The notes beneath the pieces were generated by a model that ran no database searches, was not told where the DNA came from, and saw nothing but the letters and a program-made list of their open reading frames with translations. Positions 34,046 through 41,758 of a stretch of DNA of 45,210 nucleotides are shown piece after piece. Origin of the DNA: UMGS1663 sp963621995 (GTDB lineage Bacteria > Bacillota > Clostridia > TANB77 > CAG-508); NCBI GenBank assembly GCA_963621995.1, contig CAVFFZ010000009.1, forward strand, positions 1 through 45,210. The letters are read 5' to 3'. A program made the position numbers and the translations under genes. Every line of letters starts with the position of its first letter. Within the stretch, counting starts at the first letter, position 1.

Positions 34046-37000
34046 AGTGACTGTCCTCAATTGTGACATTTTCTTTTCCTACTATTTCTACTATTTCATT
34101 TAAAGTGTTTCCATTTAAAAAAATCCCTCCTGCAGGTAATTTACTTTCTCCATTTAATATAAATAATGCTGTATTGTTTCTATCACCCGCAAAAAATTTA
34201 AGTAATCCTCTTAATTTATCTTTCACTTCTTCTCTTAAATTGGTAATATTTATTTCTAGTTTATTGATCCTTTTCGTTCCTTCATTTCTTGCACTAACAG
34301 ATGAATTATTAGTAGATTCTAAGTTTGTATCAACATTTTGTATTTTACTGGCTACTATACTTACACTTTCTTCATCTTCTTTAGTGCTTAGTCGCCCTTC
34401 TACTAGCACTATATTATCCTCTATTAAACTATTTGCTGATTGTGTATATACATTTTCAAATACTACTGTTTCCATACTTCCATATAAGTCTTCTAGTGTA
34501 ACAAATGCCATTATTTTATTATTTTTTGTATATTTTTTCTTTATTGAATTTATTATTCCTATAAATTTTACTGTTTGCCCATCTTTATATGGAAATTTCC
34601 CTGTTTGTGCTAGTTCTTCTAATCCTTCTTTTATTTTTAATGTACTTATATTTGTATTTTTTTCAATAATTTCCTTTAGTTTTGCTAAAGGATGACCAGA
34701 TATATATATTCCTAGCATTTCTTTTTCCATTGATAAAAGCTCTTTATCTGTGTATTCTTTAAGTGTTGTGTATGAATATTTTAATTTTTCAAGTTGTTTT
34801 TCGTCTTCTTCAGATGAACTTTCGTTTCCACCTAATTCACCTAAATCAAACATTGATACTTGACCTTTTATATTTTTTCTTGAACTATCCGAAATTGCTT
34901 CTATTATGTCTTCAAATGATGCCATTAATGTACTTCTTGTTTGTTCAAATTCATCAAATGCCCCAGATTTTATTAAACTTTCTATACATTTTTTGTTTAC
35001 CGCTTCTGCCTGAATTCTTTCACAGAAATCTGCAAATGACTTGTATTCACCATTTTTTTGTCTTTCTTCTACAACTGCATTTACTGCTGCGACTCCTACA
35101 TTTTTTATACTTCCTAATCCAAAACGTATTTTGCCATTATCTACTGTAAACTTTGTTTTGCTTTTATTTATATCTGGTTTCAATATATCTATTTTTAATC
35201 TTTTACATTCTTCTATATAGTATGGAACTTTGTCCAAGTTTCCTAAAAAGCTATTTAAAGTTGCTGCCATAAATTCTTCTGGATAATATGCTTTTAAATA
35301 TGCTGTTTGATATGATACAACTGCATATGCTGCGGCATGTGATTTATTAAAAGCATATTTAGCAAATTCAGCCATTTCGTCAAATATTTTATTTGCGCTT
35401 TTTTCGTCTATTCCGTTTCTCACACACCCAGGAACTACAACATTACCATTTTCATCTACTTGCCCATTTATAAATATTTCTCTTTCTTTTGCCATTACAT
35501 CTAGCTTTTTCTTACCCATAGCACGACGAACTAAATCTGCCCTACCTAATGAGTAGCCTGCTAGGTCTCTTACTATTTGCATAACTTGCTCTTGGTATAC
35601 CATACAACCATAAGTAACCTCTAGTATTGGCTTTAATGCAGGATGTGTGTATACTGCATGTTCAGGGTCTTTTTTATTTGCTATGTATCTCGGAATTTGA
35701 TCCATTGGTCCTGGTCTGTAAAGTGATACACCAGCTATTATATCTTCTAGGCTGTCCGGCTTTAACTCTCTCATAAAGTTTGTCATTCCTTGTGATTCGA
35801 ACTGAAATATTCCAACAGAATTTCCCTCTTGCCACAAATTATAAACTTTAGGATCATTCATATCTTTATCAAATTTTACGTCTATGTCTTTGTCTTTTTT
35901 TACTAAGTCTATGGTGTCTTTTATAACTGTTAATGTTCTTAGCCCTAAAAAGTCCATTTTTAAAAGTCCAAGTTCTTCTAATGTAGTCATTATATATTGT
36001 GTAGAAATATTGCCATCTCTTACATATAAAGGAACATAAGTATCTACTGGATCTTTTGTTATAACTATTCCACATGCGTGTGTTGAAGCCTGACGTGGCA
36101 TTCCTTCTAATGCCATTGCTATATCTAATAATTTCTTAATTTCTGCATCTGTTTCATAAAGTGTATTTAATTCTTTATTTTGCTCTAATGCTTTTTTTAT
36201 TGTAATATGTATTTCATTTGGTATCATTTTAGCAAGTTTATCTGCTTCTGTATATGGTACATCTAGAACCCTTGCTACATCACGAATTACCATTCTTGCT
36301 GACATTGTACCAAATGTTATAATTTGTGATACATGGTCATAACCATATTTTTTACAAACATACTCTATTACTTTGTCTCTTTTTTCATAGCAGAAGTCAA
36401 CGTCAAAATCAGGCATACTAATTCTTTCAGGATTTAAAAATCTTTCAAAAAGTAGATTATATTTTATTGGATCTATATCTGTTATTCCTATTGCATATGC
36501 AACAATAGAGCCCGCACCAGAACCACGTCCTGGTCCTACTGGAATATCATGTGTTTTAGCATAATTTATATAATCCCATACTATTAAGAAATAGTCAACA
36601 TATCCCATTTGCTTAATAACGCCTAATTCATATTCTGCTCTCTTTCTAATCTCTTCTGGCAAATCTTCATAGCTACCATTACCATTAGGTACGTTTCTTA
36701 AAGTTGAATCTGTTTCTTTTGTTCCATACCTTTTTATTAAACCTTTTTTAGTTAAGTCTTCTATGTAGTCATAATGTGTTTTATATTCTTCTGGTACATC
36801 ATAATTGGGCAAAATTGTATGTCCAAATTCAAATTCAACATTACATTTTTCTGCTATTTTTACTGTATTTTCTATTGCTTCTGGCACATTTGAAAAATAA
36901 TCACTCATTTCTTCTGGTGATTTTATATAAAGTTCGTCTGTGTCAAATCTCATTCTGTCCTCGTCTGACATTTTCTTTCCTGTTTGAATACATAAAAGTA

Positions 37001-37655
37001 CTTCATGATTGTATGCATCTTCTCTTCTTGAATAGTGAGCATCATTTGTTGCAACTAATGGTATGTTTAATTCTTTTGAAATCTCTATTAGTTTTTGATT
37101 AACTAATACTTGCTCCTTTACACCATTATTTTGTATTTCTAAATAATAGTCTTCTCCAAATAAATTTTTAAACCATAATGCTGCTTTTTTTGCTTCTTCC
37201 ATATTATTTGCAAGTATTGCTTGGCTTATTTCTCCTGCCAAACAAGCACTAGAGCATACTAGTCCTTCATGATATTTTTCTAATATTTCTTTATCTATTC
37301 TTGGTTTATAATAAAACCCTTCTGTATAACTTAATGATACTAATTTTGACAAGTTCCTATAACCTGTCATGTTCTTTGCAAGTAGTATTAAATGATTATA
37401 TTTACTATCTAATTTAGGATCTTTGTCATGCCTTGTTCGTGGTGCTACATATACTTCACAACCTATTATTGGCTTTATTCCGTTTGCTTTACATGCTTTA
37501 TAAAAGTCTATAACTCCAAACATTGCTCCATGGTCAGTAATAGCAATTGCATCCATTCCAAGTTCTTTTGCAATTACTGGTATATCTTTTATTCTGTTTG
37601 CTCCATCTAATAAACTAAATTCACTATGTATATGTAAGTGTACAAAATTTCCCAC
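34044..37655 (-). CDS. dnaE: DNA polymerase III alpha subunit (DnaE)
   Basis: A 1203-residue C-family replicative polymerase. The PHP domain starts VHLHIHSEFSLLDG and includes AITDHGAMFG. The palm has GPGRGSGAGSIVAYAIGI and the catalytic PDFDVDFCYEKR. The active-site fingers segment GIFQFESQGMTNF is followed by QEQVMQIVRDLAGYSLGRAD and a helix-hairpin-helix region. An OB fold (FIGIINSIKKKYTKNNKIM) sits near the C-terminus. It is the E. coli-type DnaE, not PolC. The start codon is GTG (37653-37655), behind GGGAG. It lies between murI and the Ppx-like gene. Confidence 0.98.
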   Translation of the reverse strand: MGNFVHLHIHSEFSLLDGANRIKDIPVIAKELGMDAIAITDHGAMFGVIDFYKACKANGIKPIIGCEVYVAPRTRHDKDPKLDSKYNHLILLAKNMTGYRNLSKLVSLSYTEGFYYKPRIDKEILEKYHEGLVCSSACLAGEISQAILANNMEEAKKAALWFKNLFGEDYYLEIQNNGVKEQVLVNQKLIEISKELNIPLVATNDAHYSRREDAYNHEVLLCIQTGKKMSDEDRMRFDTDELYIKSPEEMSDYFSNVPEAIENTVKIAEKCNVEFEFGHTILPNYDVPEEYKTHYDYIEDLTKKGLIKRYGTKETDSTLRNVPNGNGSYEDLPEEIRKRAEYELGVIKQMGYVDYFLIVWDYINYAKTHDIPVGPGRGSGAGSIVAYAIGITDIDPIKYNLLFERFLNPERISMPDFDVDFCYEKRDKVIEYVCKKYGYDHVSQIITFGTMSARMVIRDVARVLDVPYTEADKLAKMIPNEIHITIKKALEQNKELNTLYETDAEIKKLLDIAMALEGMPRQASTHACGIVITKDPVDTYVPLYVRDGNISTQYIMTTLEELGLLKMDFLGLRTLTVIKDTIDLVKKDKDIDVKFDKDMNDPKVYNLWQEGNSVGIFQFESQGMTNFMRELKPDSLEDIIAGVSLYRPGPMDQIPRYIANKKDPEHAVYTHPALKPILEVTYGCMVYQEQVMQIVRDLAGYSLGRADLVRRAMGKKKLDVMAKEREIFINGQVDENGNVVVPGCVRNGIDEKSANKIFDEMAEFAKYAFNKSHAAAYAVVSYQTAYLKAYYPEEFMAATLNSFLGNLDKVPYYIEECKRLKIDILKPDINKSKTKFTVDNGKIRFGLGSIKNVGVAAVNAVVEERQKNGEYKSFADFCERIQAEAVNKKCIESLIKSGAFDEFEQTRSTLMASFEDIIEAISDSSRKNIKGQVSMFDLGELGGNESSSEEDEKQLEKLKYSYTTLKEYTDKELLSMEKEMLGIYISGHPLAKLKEIIEKNTNISTLKIKEGLEELAQTGKFPYKDGQTVKFIGIINSIKKKYTKNNKIMAFVTLEDLYGSMETVVFENVYTQSANSLIEDNIVLVEGRLSTKEDEESVSIVASKIQNVDTNLESTNNSSVSARNEGTKRINKLEINITNLREEVKDKLRGLLKFFAGDRNNTALFILNGESKLPAGGIFLNGNTLNEIVEIVGKENVTIEDSH

Positions 37656-37770
37656 GTTAATTTCTCCCTATATAAATTTCACCCAAATTATATTACATTT
37701 TTGTAAAAAAAACAATAATACCGCAGTCTTTAGCTTAATATTTCATTTTAAACTTTATATCAATTTAAGA

Positions 37771-37817
37771 CAAAATAGCAATTATGGGCTGTCTTCACTT
37801 GCTACTTTGCTATTTGT
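37771..37817 (-). terminator. Possible terminator after murI
   Basis: 9-bp core arms AAATAGCAA and TTGCTATTT overlap the end of murI, with a 26-base loop that contains GGCTGTCTTCACTTGC. No strong T-run follows. Confidence 0.4.
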
Positions 37818-38566
37818 AACAACTCATTTAAGTTTTTGTCATCTTTTACTAATTTTCCTGAGTAATAATATTCAATTTTTAATGTATTATTAGCTAGCAT
37901 ATTGTTATCTTTTAATACATTTTTTAATCTATTTGCCACTCCTAAACTTCCGTCTATAATTTTAGTTTCCTTAGGAAATATTTTTGTTAATGTTTCTTTA
38001 AAGAATGGAAAATGTGTACACCCTAATACTAGTTCAGAATAGTTTCCCAAATTATATATTTTTAATTCTTCCTTTATATATTTTTCCACCTTTTCTGATT
38101 TAAATTCTTTTTTTTCTGCAAATTCCACCAATTTAGGCATAGGAATTAAATCTACATATTCTTTAGCCTCAAATTTTTCTATTAAATTATGTAGTTTTTC
38201 TTCTCTTATGGTTGTTGGTGTTGCCATTACAAGTACTCTTTTCTTTCCTTTATTTTCTATTGCTGGTTTTACTGCTGGCTCTATTCCTATTATTGGTATA
38301 CTATATGTATTTCTTAACTCATTTATTGCTATGCTTGTTGCTGTGTTACAAGCTATTACAATTGTTTTTACATCTTTTGAAATTAAGAATTCTATAGCTT
38401 TTCTTACATATTTCTTTACTTCTTCTTTTGGTTTTGTTCCGTATGGTACATTTTCTGTATCTGCATAATATATGTATTCTTCGTTTGGTAGCAAGTCTAT
38501 TATTTTGCTTAGTACTGTCAATCCACCTATTCCAGAATCAAAAACTCCTATTTTTCTATTATCCAT
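37802..38566 (-). CDS. murI: Glutamate racemase
   Basis: A 254-residue cofactor-independent racemase giving D-glutamate for peptidoglycan. The motifs are VFDSGIGGLTVL (catalytic-region Asp10, Ser11), ADTENVPYGTK, IACNTATS (catalytic Cys73) and LGCTHFPF (catalytic Cys183, His185). The length is normal. It lies 21 bases downstream of the MBL-fold gene and is in the same transcription direction, so they may be cotranscribed. Confidence 0.97.
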   Translation of the reverse strand: MDNRKIGVFDSGIGGLTVLSKIIDLLPNEEYIYYADTENVPYGTKPKEEVKKYVRKAIEFLISKDVKTIVIACNTATSIAINELRNTYSIPIIGIEPAVKPAIENKGKKRVLVMATPTTIREEKLHNLIEKFEAKEYVDLIPMPKLVEFAEKKEFKSEKVEKYIKEELKIYNLGNYSELVLGCTHFPFFKETLTKIFPKETKIIDGSLGVANRLKNVLKDNNMLANNTLKIEYYYSGKLVKDDKNLNELLQIAK

Positions 38567-38587
38567 TTTTCGCCTTTCTGTTCTATT

Positions 38588-39541
38588 TTAGTAAAAAGAA
38601 ACTTTGTTATTGTTTCCATCACTTTCTATTAATATGTTTCCTTTATCTTCAGTTGTATAAATTACTGCTCCTATTTGGTTCAATCTGTCTAATATTACTT
38701 GTTTTGGATGTCCGTAACTATTGTCTTTTCCTACACTTATTATTGCTATTTGTGGCAATACTTGATCTAAAAATTCCTTTGAAGAGCTTGTATTCGAACC
38801 ATGATGTCCTACTTTTAACACATTAACTTTTGGCCAAGTTCTAGATTGTTCGTTTTCTTTTTCGCTATCACCCATAAATAAATAACTCTGTTTTCCATAT
38901 GTTACTTTTGTTACTATTGAAGATAAATTTAAATTTTCTTTTTCTTCTTTTGTTCCAGTTCCACAAAGCATTATTTCACATTCTGCTTTTCCTAGTTCAA
39001 ATTTATCGCCTTCTTTTGGAGTAGTAACAGTCAATTTTTTTTCTGCTATTGCATCTAATACATCTTCAAAAGTTTTTGTATTTGTTTGTATTTTAGGCAT
39101 ATATATTGTTCCTATTTCAAAATTTTTAATTACATCATCTAATCCACCAATATGATCTTCGTGTGGATGTGTTCCTATAAGATAGTCTATTTTTTCTATT
39201 CCTAATTTTTTTATATTTTCTACTACCTTCGTTCCCATTTCATTAGTTCCTGCATCTATTAGCATAGCTTTGTTGTCACTTATTATTAATATACTATCTG
39301 CTTGCCCTACATCAAAAAAGTGTATTTGTAATATGTCTTCTCCTTCTAATGTTACATTTTCACTTTCTTCTGCTGTAATTCTTTGTGAAATCTCGTTACT
39401 ATTTAAAACTTCGCTATTTTCACTATTAAAGATTTCTTCTGTTGGTATAATTCCACTTTCACTTAATATTGCAATTAATATTAGAATAATAAGCCCTATT
39501 ATAAATTCTATACGTTTAGTTTTTTTGCCCCTGTTTGCCAC
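38588..39541 (-). CDS. Membrane-anchored ComEC/Rec2-like metallo-beta-lactamase-fold hydrolase
   Basis: The protein has 317 residues. A basic N-terminus and one membrane helix (about 11-28) place the enzyme outside the membrane. A short Glu/Ser/Asn linker precedes the MBL domain, starting LQIHFFDVGQADS (76-82 core). The metal motif is THPHEDHIGG (His125, His127, Asp129, His130), with LFMGDSE and KVGHHGSNTSSS later. It matches the stand-alone version of the ComEC C-terminal nuclease-like domain. The substrate could be DNA or phosphodiester cell-wall material. The start is GTG, with GGGGG upstream. A DUF3006 gene lies directly upstream. Confidence 0.88.
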   Translation of the reverse strand: MANRGKKTKRIEFIIGLIILILIAILSESGIIPTEEIFNSENSEVLNSNEISQRITAEESENVTLEGEDILQIHFFDVGQADSILIISDNKAMLIDAGTNEMGTKVVENIKKLGIEKIDYLIGTHPHEDHIGGLDDVIKNFEIGTIYMPKIQTNTKTFEDVLDAIAEKKLTVTTPKEGDKFELGKAECEIMLCGTGTKEEKENLNLSSIVTKVTYGKQSYLFMGDSEKENEQSRTWPKVNVLKVGHHGSNTSSSKEFLDQVLPQIAIISVGKDNSYGHPKQVILDRLNQIGAVIYTTEDKGNILIESDGNNNKVSFY

Positions 39542-39617
39542 TTGTTTTCCCCCTATTACAAGTTTTTTATTAATTTTCTATACTATACTTTTCTTTAATT
39601 TATATATTTTTTTACAT

Positions 39618-39935
39618 TTAGTCTTTCCATATTTTATTCATTTTTTCTTCTATTCTTTTTTCTATTTCTTTTTGTTTTTCTATATCCTTTTTATAAATTC
39701 CTTCTACTTTTTTTATTACGTCTCCCTCTTTTACATTTTCTTCAATGTTTTCTCTTGGAATTTCTATTATTTTTCCTGTTTTTCTATCTTCACAAATCGC
39801 AGTATTTTCTTCAAATCTATCTATTACTAATTCTTTTTCCATTTTTTCTAGCCTTTCTGTGACTTCATTTATAAAGTCACTAATATTTATATTTCTTATT
39901 TCATTTACTATATTTTGAAATAAACCTAATTGCAT
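39618..39935 (-). CDS. DUF3006-domain protein
   Basis: The protein has 105 residues. The DUF3006 core starts near residue 31 (MEKELVIDRFEENTAIC), with the conserved EDRKTGKIIEIPRENI and EGDVIKK. About 30 extra helical residues precede it. GGAGG five bases before the ATG at 39935 supports the longer form. DUF3006 genes are commonly next to ComEC-like MBL hydrolases, as here (77 bases apart). They may act together; function unknown. Confidence 0.8.
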   Translation of the reverse strand: MQLGLFQNIVNEIRNINISDFINEVTERLEKMEKELVIDRFEENTAICEDRKTGKIIEIPRENIEENVKEGDVIKKVEGIYKKDIEKQKEIEKRIEEKMNKIWKD

Positions 39936-39964
39936 TTTGACCTCCTTTATTATAACAATATATT

Positions 39965-40594
39965 TTATAAATTGCTATTGTTTTTTATATTTATTTTTTT
40001 AGATAAATCTGTATTATTATTTGTTACATCAATATCTTCTTTATTTAAGTATATTACATCTTTATATTGTTCACTTTCCACATTCTTTTTTAATACAGCA
40101 ATAATACGACATGGCTTTATTACTAGCTTTCTAATATCTTCTTTTAATAAAGTATTGGGAATATAATATGATGATGTATTCTTTGTTAACCCCAAACACA
40201 TATTGATATTTCCTAATAAAATTTCAGTTACTAACTTATTCTTATAATTATTATATTCTCCTATCATTTTAAAATTTTTATTTATATTTATTAATTGAGA
40301 AAGTATATCTAATTTTAGTTTAGTTGTTCCATTTTGTTTTATTATAATATCTTTATAGCTTAACTTGTTATTTAAGCAAGCTTGATAAAATTGATTTGCT
40401 TTCATGTTTTTTCCATTTTTAGCATTACATTTCACTCCTGTGAGATGCATAAAATTTCTTGCTAAAAATAATATTTCTATATATTTTATTTCTGTTCTTT
40501 CTTTATAAATTATTAATAAATTTTTATCTTTTAAATTTTCTTTATATTTTATTGCACTTTCTTTTAATATCTTTAATATTTCTTTTTCTTTCAT
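39965..40594 (-). CDS. PBECR4-like (barnase/EndoU/colicin/RelE-type) putative toxin nuclease
   Basis: The protein has 209 residues, is soluble and very basic (Lys/Asn-rich), with no signal or membrane segment. The central region LFLARNFMHLTGVKCNAK, then FYQACLNNKLSYKDI, GTTKLKLDILSQL and YIPNTLLKEDIRKL resembles phage-associated PBECR4 nuclease-like domains; the conserved FxHLTG could hold the active His. This assignment is by eye. The gene starts 34 bases after the terminator of a structured RNA containing two 52-nt tandem repeats. That arrangement is typical of type III toxin-antitoxin loci. A ribosome site AAAGGA is present. The adjacent DUF3006 gene follows after 29 bases. Confidence 0.6.
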   Translation of the reverse strand: MKEKEILKILKESAIKYKENLKDKNLLIIYKERTEIKYIEILFLARNFMHLTGVKCNAKNGKNMKANQFYQACLNNKLSYKDIIIKQNGTTKLKLDILSQLININKNFKMIGEYNNYKNKLVTEILLGNINMCLGLTKNTSSYYIPNTLLKEDIRKLVIKPCRIIAVLKKNVESEQYKDVIYLNKEDIDVTNNNTDLSKKINIKNNSNL

Positions 40595-40627
40595 TTAAGG
40601 TTCCTTTACAAATATATTTAAGTATAA

Positions 40628-40672
40628 CAAAAAAATATAGAGCCTATAAAAAATTATAAGCCCTATATTTTT
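40628..40672 (-). terminator. Terminator between the repeat RNA and the PBECR4-like gene
   Basis: Outer arms AAAAATATAG (40631-40640) and CTATATTTTT (40663-40672) with inner TATA pairs; a T7 run ends the stem on the minus strand. Confidence 0.85.
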
Positions 40673-40680
40673 ATTACTGA

Positions 40681-40784
40681 TTTTTCTGTTGTCCGCCAAC
40701 GGTAAGCACATTCGTCTTACAAGTGTTTCGGATTTTTCTGTTGTCCGCCAACGGTAAGCACATTCGTCTTACAAGTGTTTCGGA
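40681..40784 (-). repeat. Two perfect tandem copies of a 52-nt unit
   Basis: In RNA sense the unit starts UCCGAAACACUUG and ends GGACAACAGAAAAA. The copies 40733-40784 and 40681-40732 are identical at all 52 positions. No spacers separate them, so this is not a CRISPR array. Confidence 0.97.
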
Positions 40785-40843
40785 TTTTTTAAGATGTCAG
40801 CACATCTATGATAGTTTAAAGCACTATCTCTATTAGTATATTC

Positions 40844-40872
40844 ATTATATACTCTTTTATTAGCAATGTCAA
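40844..40872 (-). promoter_or_regulatory. Perfect consensus promoter of the tandem-repeat RNA
   Basis: TTGACA (40867-40872), a 17-base spacer and TATAAT (40844-40849). It begins about 30 bases after the stop of the upstream lysozyme-like gene. Confidence 0.88.
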
Positions 40873-40902
40873 TAATTAATTTACATATTTTGTAAATTGT
40901 TT

Positions 40903-41625
40903 CTATTTTACAACTTGTTTCATACATCCATAAACTAAACCTACCCATGTTGAAGAGTTTGGACAAAATCTTCTTTGTACTGCAGATAAAGTTTTTCCAT
41001 AATAACAAGATCCACCTTCTGTTAAATATCTATTGTGTAATAACTTAGCAGCTGCTTCTAACCCTTCTTCTGGTGTTGAGTATCTAATTAATTTTCCACC
41101 AGACATCATGCTTATATAGTTACATGTATTTTTATGGTTAGATGATATATTCCATCCTGATTCTGCTGCAATTAATCCACAGAAGAATATTTCGTTTATT
41201 TCGTATTCTTCACATAAATCATATATTGTTTCTGCATTTTGTGCAAAGAATCCTGAATAGTCAACTTTCATATTTTCCATTAAATTTATAAAATCTTCTT
41301 TTGATATTCCACATCTTTCAGTTAAATCCATATCTCTTGAAATTGTTATTTCTTCTATTGAGATATATTGTGGTTGTTCTTCATTTATTTCTTCTACTAT
41401 TCTTTCTTCTGCTGATCTTGATGTTACTTCTGTTTCTCTTTCGAAACTACTTTCTACTTCTGCTTTTTCTATAGTATTTTCTACTTCTAATGTTTCTTCT
41501 TTTGCTATTTGTAAATTTTCTTGTTTAAAAATAAACATTTGTCCTATTGTGGCTGTCATTACTAATATTATTAATGTTGCTATAACTTGTTTAATTTTCA
41601 GCCCACATGTAGTATCATTATTCAT
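40903..41625 (-). CDS. Membrane-anchored lysozyme-like / glucosaminidase-type cell-wall hydrolase
   Basis: The protein has 240 residues. The cytoplasmic start MNNDTTCGLKIK precedes one membrane helix (about 12-30), and a Glu-rich linker (about 35-90) follows. The C-terminal catalytic domain has EINEIFFCGLIAAESGWNIS, where the Glu of AAESGW is the likely acid catalyst. Then come CNYISMMSGGKLIRYSTPEEG and LLHNRYL, the pattern of glucosaminidase/lysozyme-superfamily domains. It probably trims peptidoglycan outside the membrane. It has its own promoter and a 5' leader hairpin. Two Cys pairs in the domain may form disulfides. Confidence 0.75.
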   Translation of the reverse strand: MNNDTTCGLKIKQVIATLIILVMTATIGQMFIFKQENLQIAKEETLEVENTIEKAEVESSFERETEVTSRSAEERIVEEINEEQPQYISIEEITISRDMDLTERCGISKEDFINLMENMKVDYSGFFAQNAETIYDLCEEYEINEIFFCGLIAAESGWNISSNHKNTCNYISMMSGGKLIRYSTPEEGLEAAAKLLHNRYLTEGGSCYYGKTLSAVQRRFCPNSSTWVGLVYGCMKQVVK

Positions 41626-41669
41626 TTTTTCTACATCCTTTCTGGTGTTTTTTTCACACCACGTTTTTA

Positions 41670-41698
41670 ATTATACCATACTTTTCTTAAAACGTCAA
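41670..41698 (-). promoter_or_regulatory. Promoter of the lysozyme-like gene
   Basis: TTGACG (41693-41698), a 17-base spacer and TATAAT (41670-41675). Just downstream, GGTGTGAAAAAAACACC (41644-41660) forms a leader hairpin. Confidence 0.75.
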
Positions 41699-41758
41699 AT
41701 TTTAGATGTTTTTCATGGTACAAAACGTCGTGTTTTCATTGTTGCAGTAGGATTAATC

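Larger units (their letters stand above)
40627..40837 (-). ncRNA. Structured non-coding RNA with tandem repeats (candidate type III antitoxin RNA)
   Basis: Starting about 7 bases after the -10 box, the RNA has hairpin 1 GATAGT/ACTATC (40810-40828) and hairpin 2 AGATGT/ACATCT with a four-base loop (40792-40807). Two 52-nt units (40733-40784 and 40681-40732) and a terminator follow. No convincing coding frame covers it. Each unit can form GUAAG/CUUAC, and GUUG-GCGGA-CAAC whose loop CGGA can pair with the UCCG at the unit start, an H-type pseudoknot. Linkers reading AAAAAUC occur before unit 1, between units and after unit 2. Confidence 0.7.

Noticed and set aside
35869..36075. Short minus-strand frame inside dnaE
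   Set aside because: It is an out-of-frame shadow of the conserved polymerase coding sequence.
40681..40784. CRISPR array
   Set aside because: Two directly abutting identical 52-base units with no spacers and no cas genes; it is a tandem repeat in a transcribed RNA.
40769..41008. 79-codon minus-strand frame overlapping the lysozyme-like gene end and the repeat RNA
   Set aside because: It overlaps a better-supported gene in another frame, runs across a consensus promoter and lacks a ribosome site.
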